Shown: positions 17,695-26,709, numbered from the stretch's first letter. The stretch: 64,000 nucleotides of DNA from MH13 sp040219355 (GCA_040219355.1 JAVJSN010000015.1:248001-312000), one strand, 5' to 3'. Numbers and translations are program-made. Notes: generated by a model from the sequence alone, not told the origin.

Positions 17695-18540
17695 ATGGTC
17701 CCTCGGTTCCGGTTGCGCGATTATCTTCAAGGCGATGAGCGCTTTTTGCTGACCCGGCGCCTGCTGACACCAGGTGCCCGCCCGCCGGTACACCGGCACG
17801 ATTTTTTTGAGCTGTTTTGGCTGGATAAGGGTTCAGCGATGCACGCAGTCAATGGCAAAAAAGAAGCGTTGGAATGCGACACTGTCACTTTCATTCGCCC
17901 AGATGACGTGCATGCGATCCATCCGCGCGGGGGCGCGGTGCACATCACAAACATCGCCTTTTGGCCGGAAACGATTGCGTATCTGGAGACACGCCACGGT
18001 GAAGTTTTACAAGGCAGCACGTTTTGGCGAATGCAACGCCAACCTGACTGCGTTTCGTTGGGAGCGTTGCAGCGCCGCACGCTGAACGCTTGGACGCAGA
18101 GGCTAGACGCATCGGGTCGCGGTCAGCTTGCCCTAGATGCTTTTTTGCTCGCGGTTTTGGGGCTGCTTTTGCAGGATGATCCTCTGCCGCAAGGCGCGGG
18201 CAATGGTCCGGCTTGGCTCAGTGAAAGCTGTCGCGCTTTGTCGCGGCCGGACGTGCTGCGGCAAGGGGTGAAAGGTTTTGTTGCGGTTGCTGGCCTTGAT
18301 CCGGCGCATGTGTCGCGGGTGTGCAAACGCTTCACGGGCAAAACCCCGTCTCAGCTTGTTACTGAGGCGCGCATGGCGCTTGCAGCGCGGCTGCTCGCCG
18401 ACACCGACGAGGTTATCGTTCAGGTTGCGATGGATGTGGGATTGGACAATCTCAGCCACTTTTACGCGCTCTTTAAGTCCTATCACGGCATGACCCCACG
18501 AGCCTATCGAGTGCAGCATCGCCATACCATCGTGGGGTAA
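17695..18540 (+). CDS. AraC-family transcriptional regulator with cupin sensor
   Basis: 281 residues. The N-terminal cupin (PPVHRHDFFELFWLDKG, FIRPDDVHAI) is the likely ligand site; the C-terminal ~100 residues hold two helix-turn-helix motifs ending in LDNLSHFYALFKSYHGMTPR. The ATG at 17695 is used; a TTG three codons upstream is possible. The ~100 bases shared with the divergent PhyH gene suggest it controls that gene and itself, as is common for such pairs. Confidence 0.9.
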   Translation: MVPRFRLRDYLQGDERFLLTRRLLTPGARPPVHRHDFFELFWLDKGSAMHAVNGKKEALECDTVTFIRPDDVHAIHPRGGAVHITNIAFWPETIAYLETRHGEVLQGSTFWRMQRQPDCVSLGALQRRTLNAWTQRLDASGRGQLALDAFLLAVLGLLLQDDPLPQGAGNGPAWLSESCRALSRPDVLRQGVKGFVAVAGLDPAHVSRVCKRFTGKTPSQLVTEARMALAARLLADTDEVIVQVAMDVGLDNLSHFYALFKSYHGMTPRAYRVQHRHTIVG

Positions 18541-18694
18541 TCGCTCGCTCGTTGGCGCAGTATCACTCGCGCTGCATGGCTGCTAACATCCTGGTAAATA
18601 GCGCGAAAATCGCGGTCACTTATTTGTCTTCACAGGTTGTTAACCATAGCGGCGCAGGCTTCGATTATGGCGGTACGCCAAGATGGAGGTTGCT

Positions 18695-19003
18695 ATGACG
18701 TTTTTGGATCCCGACACTGGACGAGCCCAGAGCAATACACCCAGTGAAATGGAATTGATGTTGGAAGGCTATGGGCTGACCACCGCTAGCATTTTGTATC
18801 GCATGCCTGATCACCCTTGCGTTTTGCAGACATTCATTTGGCAGGAGTACGATTTGGCGCCGCGATTCCCACGCCTTGCAAAGTTCTTGGAGTTTTGGAG
18901 GGCTTCGCTTGATGGTCCATTGCACTCGGTCCAATACGCTCACCAGAAGCTGATCAAGCCTGGCCTTTGGCGCCGTGTTGATGGTGAGCTAACGTTGCAT
19001 TGA
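18695..19003 (+). CDS. usg: Usg family protein
   Basis: 102 residues. Nearly the whole protein is the conserved Usg domain: LEGYGLTTASILYRMPDHP, LQTFIWQEYDLAPRFPRL and GPLHSVQYAHQKLIKPG. The family is restricted mainly to alphaproteobacteria and its function is unknown. GGAGGT lies just before the ATG at 18695; an ATG four codons upstream (18683) overlaps that site and is less likely. Its neighbours give no functional hint. Confidence 0.85.
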   Translation: MTFLDPDTGRAQSNTPSEMELMLEGYGLTTASILYRMPDHPCVLQTFIWQEYDLAPRFPRLAKFLEFWRASLDGPLHSVQYAHQKLIKPGLWRRVDGELTLH

Positions 19004-19050
19004 TCGCAGGAATGCTCAGCGCGCCATTGTTGGGTCATTGACCGGTGGCT

Positions 19051-19087
19051 CTATCGGTCTAAACAGGCAAGTCCGTTTTACCGATAG
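19051..19087. repeat. Inverted repeat upstream of the sugar isomerase
   Basis: CTATCGGT (19051-19058) and ACCGATAG (19080-19087) are perfect 8-base arms 21 bases apart, ending 29 bases before the isomerase start. It could be a regulator site or the end of the usg message; no T-run follows. Confidence 0.4.
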
Positions 19088-19116
19088 TTTCGATCCAACG
19101 CGTCAGGACCCTTGCC

Positions 19117-19815
19117 ATGAAGCGCTCGCAGGTGAATGCCATCCTGGAAGAAGGTGATGCCTTCTTCAAATCCTTTTCCTACACTTTGCCGCCTTTTGCC
19201 TATTGGTCGCCAGAAGAGATGCTGGCCCAAGGAAAGGCGCCTGGCGGCAGCATGATCATCGACCGGCGCATGGGCTGGGATATCACCGACTATGGTAAGG
19301 GCGATTTCGATTCGACCGGGCTGTTCCTGTTCACCGTTCGCAATGGCTTGTTGGCCGATCTGCAGGCTGGCGGTGGCATGTTCTATGCCGAAAAGATCAT
19401 GATCTCAAAAAAAGATCAGCTTGCTCCCATGCACAAGCACGTCATCAAAGCTGAAGACATCATCAATCGCGGTGGTGGTAAGCTCGTGCTGGAGCTTTTT
19501 GCACCGGCGGAAGATGGCTCCTGCCATCCAACCGAACCTGTGACCGTGCCCGTAGATGGACAGTTGCGTACCGTGCAGGCCGGGGGCCTTTTAAAGCTTG
19601 ATCCGGGCGAGAGCGTCACTTTGCTGCCTGGCGTTTGGCATGCCTTTTGGGGTGAGGGAGGCGATGTGTTGATCGGCGAGGTTTCCACCGTCAACGATGA
19701 TGAAACCGACAACATCTTCCAAGAAGACATTCCGCGCTTTGCCGACATTGAGGAAGATGTGGCGCCCAACCATCTGCTTGTCTCGGATTACACCAATTGG
19801 CTGGCCAAGGCATGA
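19117..19815 (+). CDS. D-lyxose/D-mannose ketol-isomerase family
   Basis: 232 residues with a cupin core. Expected metal ligands are in MHKHVIKAED (H106, H108, E113) and GVWHAFW (H174). Family enzymes interconvert D-lyxose/D-xylulose and D-mannose/D-fructose. Mannose released by the GH38 enzyme encoded in this region could be converted to fructose here; that link is inferred from position. The MATE exporter gene follows by 26 bases. Confidence 0.88.
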   Translation: MKRSQVNAILEEGDAFFKSFSYTLPPFAYWSPEEMLAQGKAPGGSMIIDRRMGWDITDYGKGDFDSTGLFLFTVRNGLLADLQAGGGMFYAEKIMISKKDQLAPMHKHVIKAEDIINRGGGKLVLELFAPAEDGSCHPTEPVTVPVDGQLRTVQAGGLLKLDPGESVTLLPGVWHAFWGEGGDVLIGEVSTVNDDETDNIFQEDIPRFADIEEDVAPNHLLVSDYTNWLAKA

Positions 19816-19841
19816 TGGTGCGTCTTCGGGCGGCACGATGA

Positions 19842-21227
19842 TTGGCTGATGCACCGCTTCCCTTAGTCACGACAACCAAGACGCTGCGCTGGCATGTGCG
19901 GCGTACGCTTGTGCTCGCCTGGCCGGTTATTCTCTCGCGCGTTGGCGTGATCTTGATGACCACGATGGATGTGGTCGTGGTGGGCCGTGCTGGTGCGCAG
20001 GAACTGGCCTATTATGTGCTCGGCTTTGCGATCATCGACAGTTTGGTTGCGTTGATGGCGGGCCTTCAGCTTGGTGTGCCGGTGCTTGCCGCGCGCTCGA
20101 TCGGTGAGGGGCGCCCGCACCTTGCAGCCATTATCTGGCGGCGCGGGCTCTTGTTCTCTGTTGTCATCGGACTGGTTGCGGCGATTGCGTGGCAAGGTGC
20201 GCCTTGGTTCTTCGCCGCCACGGGCCAAGAGGAAAATCTGGCGCGTGGCGGTGGCGCTGTTACGGCGATGCTTGCGCTCAGTCTGCCGTTTATCGGGCTC
20301 TATCTGGTTTCTGCGACATTGCTAGAGGCGATGGAAAAGCCGTTCCACGCCACAATCGCGGTGTTTTTGGCCAACGGTGTGAACTTAGCTCTCAGCATCA
20401 TATTTGTGTTCGGCTTGGGCCCCATTCCGGCGATGGGCGCCTGGGGCTGCGCGCTGGCGACTGTGATGACGTCTGCATTCCTTGGTGTTGGTTTGGCTGC
20501 CTATGTGCGCTTCTTCTTGCCGGACCGGCAGTCTTTCGGGTTTGGAGTTGCAACATCGGATGCGCCGCCATCAGGGCGTGAACAGCGGCGGCTTGGCTAT
20601 GCGGCTGGTGCCTCCTACGGCCTGGAAGCGACGGCATTCGCGGGCATCACTGTCCTTGCTGGTTTGCTTGGCGTTATCGGGCTTGCAAGCATGGGCGTGC
20701 TGTTCCAGCTTTTCGCGGTCACCTTCATGATTTCCTTCGGAATCGCCGGTGCCACGCAGGTGCGCGTTGGCAATGCCTGGGGGAGACGGGATGCGCGCGG
20801 TATGGCGCAGGCCGGCTGGGCTGGATATGGGCTTTCGCTGGTTGGCTCGGTGGCCGTCAGCGTGGTGTTCGTGCTGTTTCCCGCGTTTTTCGTTGGGCTG
20901 CTCACCACCGATCAGGCGGTGATCGCAGCCTCATTGCCCGTGATGATTTGGATGGTTATGGCTCTGCTTGCTGATGGCGGACAAACGGTGCTCAACCATG
21001 CCTGTCGCGGGCGTGGTGACACATGGGTGCCGACCATGCTGCATATGGTCACCTATTGGTTCGTGATGCTGCCAGTGGCGTGGATTCTTGCCATAAGATT
21101 GGACGGCGGAACTGCCGGGCTCTACCAGGCCATTCTAATTTCAAGTCTCATTTCATTGATTGCCATGGGCAGCCGCTTTGCGCTGCTCTCACGACGCGGT
21201 TTGCCTGCTGTCCCCCAAAAGGTGTAA
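19842..21227 (+). CDS. MATE-family efflux transporter
   Basis: 461 residues with about twelve membrane segments in two similar halves, the MATE (NorM/DinF) layout. The first segment is TLVLAWPVILSRVGVILMTT. MATE proteins expel organic cations or drugs using Na+ or H+ gradients. The start is a TTG at 19842 with only a weak ribosome site, so the N-terminus is uncertain. Probably co-transcribed with the isomerase. Confidence 0.9.
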   Translation: MADAPLPLVTTTKTLRWHVRRTLVLAWPVILSRVGVILMTTMDVVVVGRAGAQELAYYVLGFAIIDSLVALMAGLQLGVPVLAARSIGEGRPHLAAIIWRRGLLFSVVIGLVAAIAWQGAPWFFAATGQEENLARGGGAVTAMLALSLPFIGLYLVSATLLEAMEKPFHATIAVFLANGVNLALSIIFVFGLGPIPAMGAWGCALATVMTSAFLGVGLAAYVRFFLPDRQSFGFGVATSDAPPSGREQRRLGYAAGASYGLEATAFAGITVLAGLLGVIGLASMGVLFQLFAVTFMISFGIAGATQVRVGNAWGRRDARGMAQAGWAGYGLSLVGSVAVSVVFVLFPAFFVGLLTTDQAVIAASLPVMIWMVMALLADGGQTVLNHACRGRGDTWVPTMLHMVTYWFVMLPVAWILAIRLDGGTAGLYQAILISSLISLIAMGSRFALLSRRGLPAVPQKV

Positions 21228-21283
21228 CGCCGTTTTCTTCGCGCAACCCTTGCGTGCCGATGGTGGGATAGGGCAGGCTGGGC

Positions 21284-21295
21284 GAAACCGCTTTC
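21284..21295. promoter_or_regulatory. LacI-type half-palindrome in the lacI-family gene leader
   Basis: GAAACCGCTTTC is symmetric as GAAANCGNTTTC with a central CG, typical of LacI-family sites, 70 bases upstream of the regulator start. It may serve autoregulation. It differs from the two TTGNATNCGNATNCAA copies, so it may respond to another regulator. Confidence 0.35.
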
Positions 21296-21365
21296 GGATA
21301 TCGGCTTCTTCAGGGTGATTTCGAACAAGATGGCCAAAAGGCCACGCAATTGGGGGGAAGGCGTT

Positions 21366-22466
21366 ATGGCGTCTACCAAGAGCAATATCAGTGGTCGTCG
21401 TGTAACGCGGCGACGCGCAAGCATCAACATTAATGATTTGGCCGAGCGAGCCGGTGTGGCACCGGCAACCGTATCGCGCGCACTTAACGGCTACACCGAC
21501 ATTGCCGAAGCGACGCGCGAGCGAATTTTGGGCCTCGCCGCTGAGTTGAACTATCAGCCATCCTCTCGCGCTCGCCAATTGGCGCGCGGTCGTGTCGAGA
21601 CCGTAGCTTTTGTTTTGCCCAGGAATAGCCGCAACACCCATGACCCGTTTCTGTCAGACTTTTTGGATGCATTGGCGTCGGCACTCTCCTCGCGAGACCA
21701 CGATTTGCTGGTAGCGACCGTTCGCGAAGATGAAGACGAGATCCAGGTCTACCGCCGCCTCATCGCGGCGGGAAAATGTGCTGGTTTCATCATCACCAAT
21801 TCTCGCGACAATGATCCCCGTATCTCTGTTTTACGCGATCTCAACATGCCGTTTGTCGTCTATGGCCGAGCGTCTAGTAATGTGCCCTATCCGCATCTGG
21901 ACATGGACAATGAAGCCGCGATTGCAGGCATGGTCGATCATCTGTTCGCTCTTGGCCACAAGCGATTTGCGTACGTGGATTTAGAAGAAGAGGCGACGTT
22001 TGCGCGGCTGCGTCGGATTGGGTTCGAACTGGGTGTCCGGCGCAACGCCTTGCTCGACGAGAATGTGGCCATTGTCCGCGTGCCGCACACATCAGCGGGT
22101 GGGCAAAGCGCTATCGCAACGTTGTTTGACGGTGGCAATTCACACCGACCCACCGCTGTTGTTTGTCCTGCCGATGTCGTGGCTATTGGGGCGATCCAAG
22201 CCGTGAGCGCCCGTGGCTACGCCGTCGGACGAGATGTTTCGATAACCGGCTATGATGGGGTGCCGTTGGGCGCTTACACCGCACCGCCGTTGACGACCAT
22301 GAGCCAGCCAACGCGAGAGATCGGCCAGCAACTGGTGGACATTCTCTTTCGTGTGATGGAAGGCGCTGATCCTGCGCAGTTTGACGCCGTTATGATGCCG
22401 ACGCTCGTGCGCCGAGCCTCTGATGGGTCGCCGACATTGGTCGAGGCGGCGCGAGCACTGCCCTGA
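21366..22466 (+). CDS. LacI-family transcriptional regulator
   Basis: 366 residues. An N-terminal helix-turn-helix (NINDLAERAGVAPATVSRAL, residues ~21-40) and hinge (LNYQPSSRARQLARG) are followed by a periplasmic-binding-protein-like sensor domain. The start at 21366 has GGGGGAAGG upstream; earlier in-frame starts at 21315 and 21330 lack such a site. It is the only LacI-type regulator in the window, and two LacI-like palindromes lie at the mannoside operon, making it the candidate repressor. An extra basic stretch (GRRVTRRRAS) before the DNA-binding domain is unusual. Confidence 0.92.
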   Translation: MASTKSNISGRRVTRRRASININDLAERAGVAPATVSRALNGYTDIAEATRERILGLAAELNYQPSSRARQLARGRVETVAFVLPRNSRNTHDPFLSDFLDALASALSSRDHDLLVATVREDEDEIQVYRRLIAAGKCAGFIITNSRDNDPRISVLRDLNMPFVVYGRASSNVPYPHLDMDNEAAIAGMVDHLFALGHKRFAYVDLEEEATFARLRRIGFELGVRRNALLDENVAIVRVPHTSAGGQSAIATLFDGGNSHRPTAVVCPADVVAIGAIQAVSARGYAVGRDVSITGYDGVPLGAYTAPPLTTMSQPTREIGQQLVDILFRVMEGADPAQFDAVMMPTLVRRASDGSPTLVEAARALP

Positions 22467-22470
22467 CGTC

Positions 22471-23115
22471 TTAGCGCTCCAACTGAGCTAGCAGCAGCGC
22501 CGTGCCCTTTGCGAGCGTTGCCGTCAGTTGCCCATCAACCGTGTTCGATAATGTCAGCGTGTCGCCAAAGGGCATCGTGATCGCGTCCAGCGGCCAGTGG
22601 GCACCGGTGAGGGTAAGGCCTTCCAATGCTGAAAAGGCCAGAACACTGAAGGTGGTGCCGGAGGGGTAATCGAAGGTTTTGGGTTCGGTAGACAGGGGGC
22701 AGGCTTCCTCTCGCCCATCGGTCAGTAGGACTGATAGACCCTCGGCGCCCAACGCTGCGGCTTGCGTCATCACAGCGAAGCTATGGTCGGTTCTCCCACC
22801 AAAAGCTCCGACAAGCGTGATGTGTGTGGCGCCACGTTTGCGTGCCTCTTCAACGGCCAATGCGCCGTCGGTTTCGGACTTTAAGGCCGAATGGGCTTGG
22901 CGGATCAAGTCAGGAAAATCGTCGCCATCTGCCTCGCTGGAGGAATCAAAATCCCCCACCCAAAGCTCAGGCGTCAGACTGAGCGTTTTGGCGTGGGTTA
23001 TGCCGCCATCGGCTGCGATCACCCTGGCGCCAGCGACCTGGGAGCGCAGCCTTGGTGTCGGCGTGATTTCGCCAGCCAGCAAGATTACGAAATGGGAGGA
23101 AGCAGTTTGAATCAT
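22471..23115 (-). CDS. thiN: Thiamine pyrophosphokinase
   Basis: 214 residues. Transfers pyrophosphate from ATP to thiamine to make TPP. Recognisable are VIAADGGITHA, LWVGDFDSS and VGAFGGRTDH, the substrate and metal motifs of the family. The start MIQTASSHF at 23115 is preferred; the frame stays open to 23202 but that part is antisense to the TPP riboswitch. It is convergent with the lacI-family gene and divergent from thiBPQ, which would supply the thiamine it uses. Confidence 0.9.
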   Translation of the reverse strand: MIQTASSHFVILLAGEITPTPRLRSQVAGARVIAADGGITHAKTLSLTPELWVGDFDSSSEADGDDFPDLIRQAHSALKSETDGALAVEEARKRGATHITLVGAFGGRTDHSFAVMTQAAALGAEGLSVLLTDGREEACPLSTEPKTFDYPSGTTFSVLAFSALEGLTLTGAHWPLDAITMPFGDTLTLSNTVDGQLTATLAKGTALLLAQLER

Positions 23116-23196
23116 CTCGCGAACCCATGGCTCAGCAGACGGTGCGACGCAAGCGCCCACTGGACAGTTTCTTAGCTTGGGCCTATGTCTGCGGTT

Positions 23197-23280
23197 GCTC
23201 ACCGGGGTGCCTCATATGAGGCTGAGATGCGTTTCGCGAACCCGTAGAACCTGATCCGGATTATGCCGGCGGAGGGATTT
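23197..23280 (+). promoter_or_regulatory. TPP (thi-box) riboswitch
   Basis: The conserved blocks are all present in order: CACCGGGGTGCC, the variable stem CTCATATGAG, GCTGAGA, then ACCCGTAGAACCTGATCC, GGATTATGCCGGCGGAGGGA. This matches the TPP-binding consensus (GGGUGC...CUGAGA...ACCUGAUCUGGAUAAUGCCAGCGUAGGGA). It lies 90 bases upstream of thiB and should switch off thiamine uptake when TPP is abundant. Confidence 0.95.
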
Positions 23281-23369
23281 GGGCCAGCGCATTTCCGGTT
23301 GTCGGCAGCGCTTTCTCAACATCTGTCATCCGTTTGGTGTTCCGCTCTTTTGACGTGGAGACCCAACCT

Positions 23370-24386
23370 ATGGCCAATCGCCTTATTTCGTTCACCGCTT
23401 TGTCGGCTTTTGCTGCTGTGTTGGCATTGCCTGTCACGGCAAAAGCTGATGATCGCACGTTGACGATCTACACCTACGACAGTTTTATCGCCGATTGGGG
23501 CCCGGGCCCGGTGCTCACCGAAGCGTTCGAAGCTCAGTGTGGTTGCACCATTGAATGGGTGGCGCCCGGCGATGGCGTTGCCGTGCTCAATCGCCTTCGC
23601 TTTGAAGGCGACAGCACCGATGCCGACCTCATCTTGGGCCTGGATACAAATTTGACCGCCGATGCCGTGGCAACCGGATTGATTGCACCGCATCAGGTGG
23701 ATGTCAGCGCGCTCGATCTGCCGATCGCATGGACGGATGAAAGCTTCGTGCCGTTCGACTTCGGGTATTTTGCCGTGGTTTACGACACGCAGGCAATCAG
23801 CAGCCCGCCGACCAGCCTTGCAGAGCTGATTGAGGGGGATGTCGACCAGCCAATCGTTCTCCAAGACCCACGTACGTCAACGCCGGGGCTGGGTTTCCTG
23901 CTTTGGATGAAAGTGGTCTATGGCGACGAGGCTGGCGAAAAATGGGCGCAGTTGTCGGAGCGGATATTGACGGTCACGCCCGGCTGGAGTGAGGCTTATG
24001 GGCTTTTAACTTCTGGCGAAGCACCGATGGTGCTCAGTTACACCACATCGCCGGCCTACCACATGGTGGTGGAAGAGGATGAGCGGTATCAAGCTGCTGC
24101 CTTCGATGAGGGGCATTATATGCAAATTGAAGTGGCCGCGGCCATTAAAGGCTCCCCGGAGATTGATCTTGCCCGTGATTTTCTAGCTTTTCTTATCGCA
24201 CCGGACGCCCAATCGGTTCTGCCGGTGACCAATTGGATGCTGCCAGTCGCACCTGGTTCTGAAGCGCTGCCGGAACCCTTTGAACGGCTGGTGCAACCGG
24301 GAAACGCACTGCTTCTCGATCCAGAAACAGTGGCTGCTGAGCGCCAGGGTTGGATTGAGGAATGGCTGGATGCCATGAGCCAATAA
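23370..24386 (+). CDS. thiB: Thiamine ABC transporter, periplasmic binding protein
   Basis: 338 residues. Signal peptide MANRLISFTALSAFAAVLAL with cleavage after PVTAKA (residue 26). The mature part begins TLTIYTYDSFIADWGPGP, the family hallmark, and has EWVAPGDGVAVLNRL and DLILGLDTNL. It delivers thiamine, TMP or TPP to ThiP. The ATG at 23370 follows GGAG; the open frame from 23334 adds nothing typical. First gene of thiBPQ, under the TPP riboswitch. Confidence 0.95.
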   Translation: MANRLISFTALSAFAAVLALPVTAKADDRTLTIYTYDSFIADWGPGPVLTEAFEAQCGCTIEWVAPGDGVAVLNRLRFEGDSTDADLILGLDTNLTADAVATGLIAPHQVDVSALDLPIAWTDESFVPFDFGYFAVVYDTQAISSPPTSLAELIEGDVDQPIVLQDPRTSTPGLGFLLWMKVVYGDEAGEKWAQLSERILTVTPGWSEAYGLLTSGEAPMVLSYTTSPAYHMVVEEDERYQAAAFDEGHYMQIEVAAAIKGSPEIDLARDFLAFLIAPDAQSVLPVTNWMLPVAPGSEALPEPFERLVQPGNALLLDPETVAAERQGWIEEWLDAMSQ

Positions 24387-24412
24387 CGGCGAGCTGGTAA
24401 AAGGCCGCGCAC

Positions 24413-25996
24413 GTGCGGGCATCCGCTCTTCCAGGCATTGCTGTCATTGCTGGCTTTGGCGCGTTCATCGCGCTGGCGCTGCTTGCGCTGATGATGGCTG
24501 GCGGGTCCAGCTTGCCTCTTGATCGGTTGGCCAGTCCGTACACACGCTCTTTGCTTGCCTTCACCCTGACGCAGTCGTTTTTTTCAGTTTTGCTTTCGAT
24601 CCTGGGCGCTCTGCCGTTGGCGGTTGTCCTGCACCGCCATCAGCGGTTCCTTGGGCGTGCGGCCTTGGTGCGACTGCTTGCCCTTCCGCTGGCCTTGCCG
24701 CCGCTTGTTGCGGTGTTTGGCTTATTGGATGTGTGGGGGCGCAGCGGCCTGGTGTCGACGGTGCTTCAAGCACTTGGGTTTGATGTGCGCCTGGATGTCT
24801 TTGGGCTCCAGGGCGTCTTACTCGCCCACGTCTTCTTCAATTTGCCTTTAGCGGCACGGCTGATGCTGACTCATTTGGAGCGGCAACCGGCCACGACATT
24901 CCGGTTGGCCGATCAGCTGGGCCTGGACGGATGGAGCCGGTTCATACGTTTGGAATGGCCCTTGCTGCGTGCCCATCTGCCAGGCGTTGCGGGTCTCATT
25001 ATGATGCTCTGCATCGGTTCGTTCACGCTGGTGTTGACGCTGGGCGGTGGGCCCTCATCATCAACGTTCGAAGTGGCGATCTATCAGGCGCTACGTTTCG
25101 ATTTTGATCCCGCCTTGGCAGCGCTCTACACTCTGGTGCAATTGATGTTGGCTGGAACGGTGTTGATTTTTCTGACCCGGTTAGGCGGAGCGCCGGAGGA
25201 CCGGGCAGGGGCGTTGGCGGCCAGCGAGGCGCGGGCACGACCGCTGCTATTGTGGGGACGATTGGTGCTGGGTGTGGCAATCCTTTTTCTCGTTGCACCA
25301 CTTGCTGCGCTGGTTGTTGGTGGTTTGTTTGCCGAATGGGGTCGGCTGTTTGGTATGACCAGACTCTGGGCAGCCATTGGTACCAGCCTTATCATTGCAG
25401 CCTCCGCTGCACTGCTCGCGACGTTGGCCAGCTACGCGATGTTGGTCGCCAGGTTGCGAGGTTTTCGTGTGACCAGCCGTGCTTTGCGGTTTTACGAGGC
25501 GGGCTACGGCATGGTCGGCTCGGTGGTGCTGGCTGTACCGCCATTGGTGCTTGGCGCGGGCTGGTTTCTAGCGATGCGGGGCTGGCCTGCACCCTCGCTC
25601 ATCGCCGCATGCTTGGTAGTTCTGGTGAACGCGCTGATGGCACTCCCCTTTGTGTTGCGGATCATGAGTCCGGCATTTGAAGCCTCCGAGCGGCGCTATA
25701 GCGATTTGTCTGCCAGCGTAGGGTTGACAGGCATGAACCGTTTTTTACGTGTCGATGCGCCGGTTCTCGCCAAACCGTTTGCCGTCGCGTTGGCCTTCGC
25801 GCTGGTGCTTTCTGTGGGTGATCTTGGGGCTGCGGCACTGTTTGGTGCTTATGATCTGGTGACGCTTCCCGTGCTCATCCTCAATCTGATGGGCAGCTAT
25901 CGCACCGACGATGCAGCGGGCGTGGCGCTGCTGCTTGGCCTGTTTGTTTTCGCGCTTATTGCGCTCGCAGAACGGACCCATAAGGTGATCGGATGA
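24413..25996 (+). CDS. thiP: Thiamine ABC transporter permease
   Basis: 527 residues with about twelve membrane segments, two permease halves fused as in ThiP. Inner loops with the EAA-type pattern are seen in each half (FRLADQLGLDGWSRFIRLEW and DLSASVGLTGMNRFLRVD). A GTG start at 24413 lies 26 bases after thiB; its last 4 bases overlap thiQ (ATGA). Confidence 0.94.
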   Translation: MRASALPGIAVIAGFGAFIALALLALMMAGGSSLPLDRLASPYTRSLLAFTLTQSFFSVLLSILGALPLAVVLHRHQRFLGRAALVRLLALPLALPPLVAVFGLLDVWGRSGLVSTVLQALGFDVRLDVFGLQGVLLAHVFFNLPLAARLMLTHLERQPATTFRLADQLGLDGWSRFIRLEWPLLRAHLPGVAGLIMMLCIGSFTLVLTLGGGPSSSTFEVAIYQALRFDFDPALAALYTLVQLMLAGTVLIFLTRLGGAPEDRAGALAASEARARPLLLWGRLVLGVAILFLVAPLAALVVGGLFAEWGRLFGMTRLWAAIGTSLIIAASAALLATLASYAMLVARLRGFRVTSRALRFYEAGYGMVGSVVLAVPPLVLGAGWFLAMRGWPAPSLIAACLVVLVNALMALPFVLRIMSPAFEASERRYSDLSASVGLTGMNRFLRVDAPVLAKPFAVALAFALVLSVGDLGAAALFGAYDLVTLPVLILNLMGSYRTDDAAGVALLLGLFVFALIALAERTHKVIG

Positions 25997-26709
25997 TACG
26001 ATTGACCATGGCAACCAGGCGTTTCTCGCAGGAAGGGACCTTTCGCTTTGACCTGGAGGTCGGCGAAGGCCAGAGCCTTGGGGTGATCGGTGCCAGCGGT
26101 GCCGGTAAGTCCACCTTGCTTCAAATGATCGCCGGTTTTGTGGAGCTTGATAGCGGCACCATCGAGCTTGCTGGACAGGACCGCTCAGCCAGCGCTCCGG
26201 CAGAGCGGCCGATCTCGATGGTGTTTCAGTCCAACAATCTTTTCGACCATCTGGATGTTGCCACCAATGTGGGTCTTGGGATCAGTCCGCGATTTCGCAA
26301 GGCTGGCGAACCGATGGAAAAGGTACGTGATGCTTTGAGCCAAGTGGGGCTATCTGGTTTTGAAGATCGCCGTCCAACCAGCCTTTCTGGCGGGGAGGCG
26401 CAGCGGGTCGCCCTGGCCCGCGCGTTGGTGCGCAGTAAGCCTATTCTTTTGCTGGATGAGCCGTTCGCCGCGCTGGGCCCGTCGATGCGCTCTGATTTTA
26501 CCGCCCTTCTCAGTGTCATGCAGAAAGAGCGCGGCATGACCATGCTCACGGTTTCGCACGCGCCGACTGAACTTCATGGCCTTTGTGAGCAGTTGGCATT
26601 TGTGTTCGATGGTAAGATTGCTGTGGTCGGCAATACAGACGCCATGCTTTCTGATCCGCCACACCCAGCGCTTGCCGACTATCTAGGGGTTTCGGCTGAC
26701 CGAGTTTAA
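25993..26709 (+). CDS. thiQ: Thiamine ABC transporter ATP-binding protein
   Basis: 238 residues. Walker A is GASGAGKST (33-41), signature LSGGEAQR, Walker B ILLLDEP. After Walker B the D-loop reads FAALGP where nearly all ABC ATPases have ALDP, so the D-loop aspartate is replaced by glycine. Otherwise normal in length. Translationally coupled to thiP. Confidence 0.93.
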   Translation: MIRLTMATRRFSQEGTFRFDLEVGEGQSLGVIGASGAGKSTLLQMIAGFVELDSGTIELAGQDRSASAPAERPISMVFQSNNLFDHLDVATNVGLGISPRFRKAGEPMEKVRDALSQVGLSGFEDRRPTSLSGGEAQRVALARALVRSKPILLLDEPFAALGPSMRSDFTALLSVMQKERGMTMLTVSHAPTELHGLCEQLAFVFDGKIAVVGNTDAMLSDPPHPALADYLGVSADRV

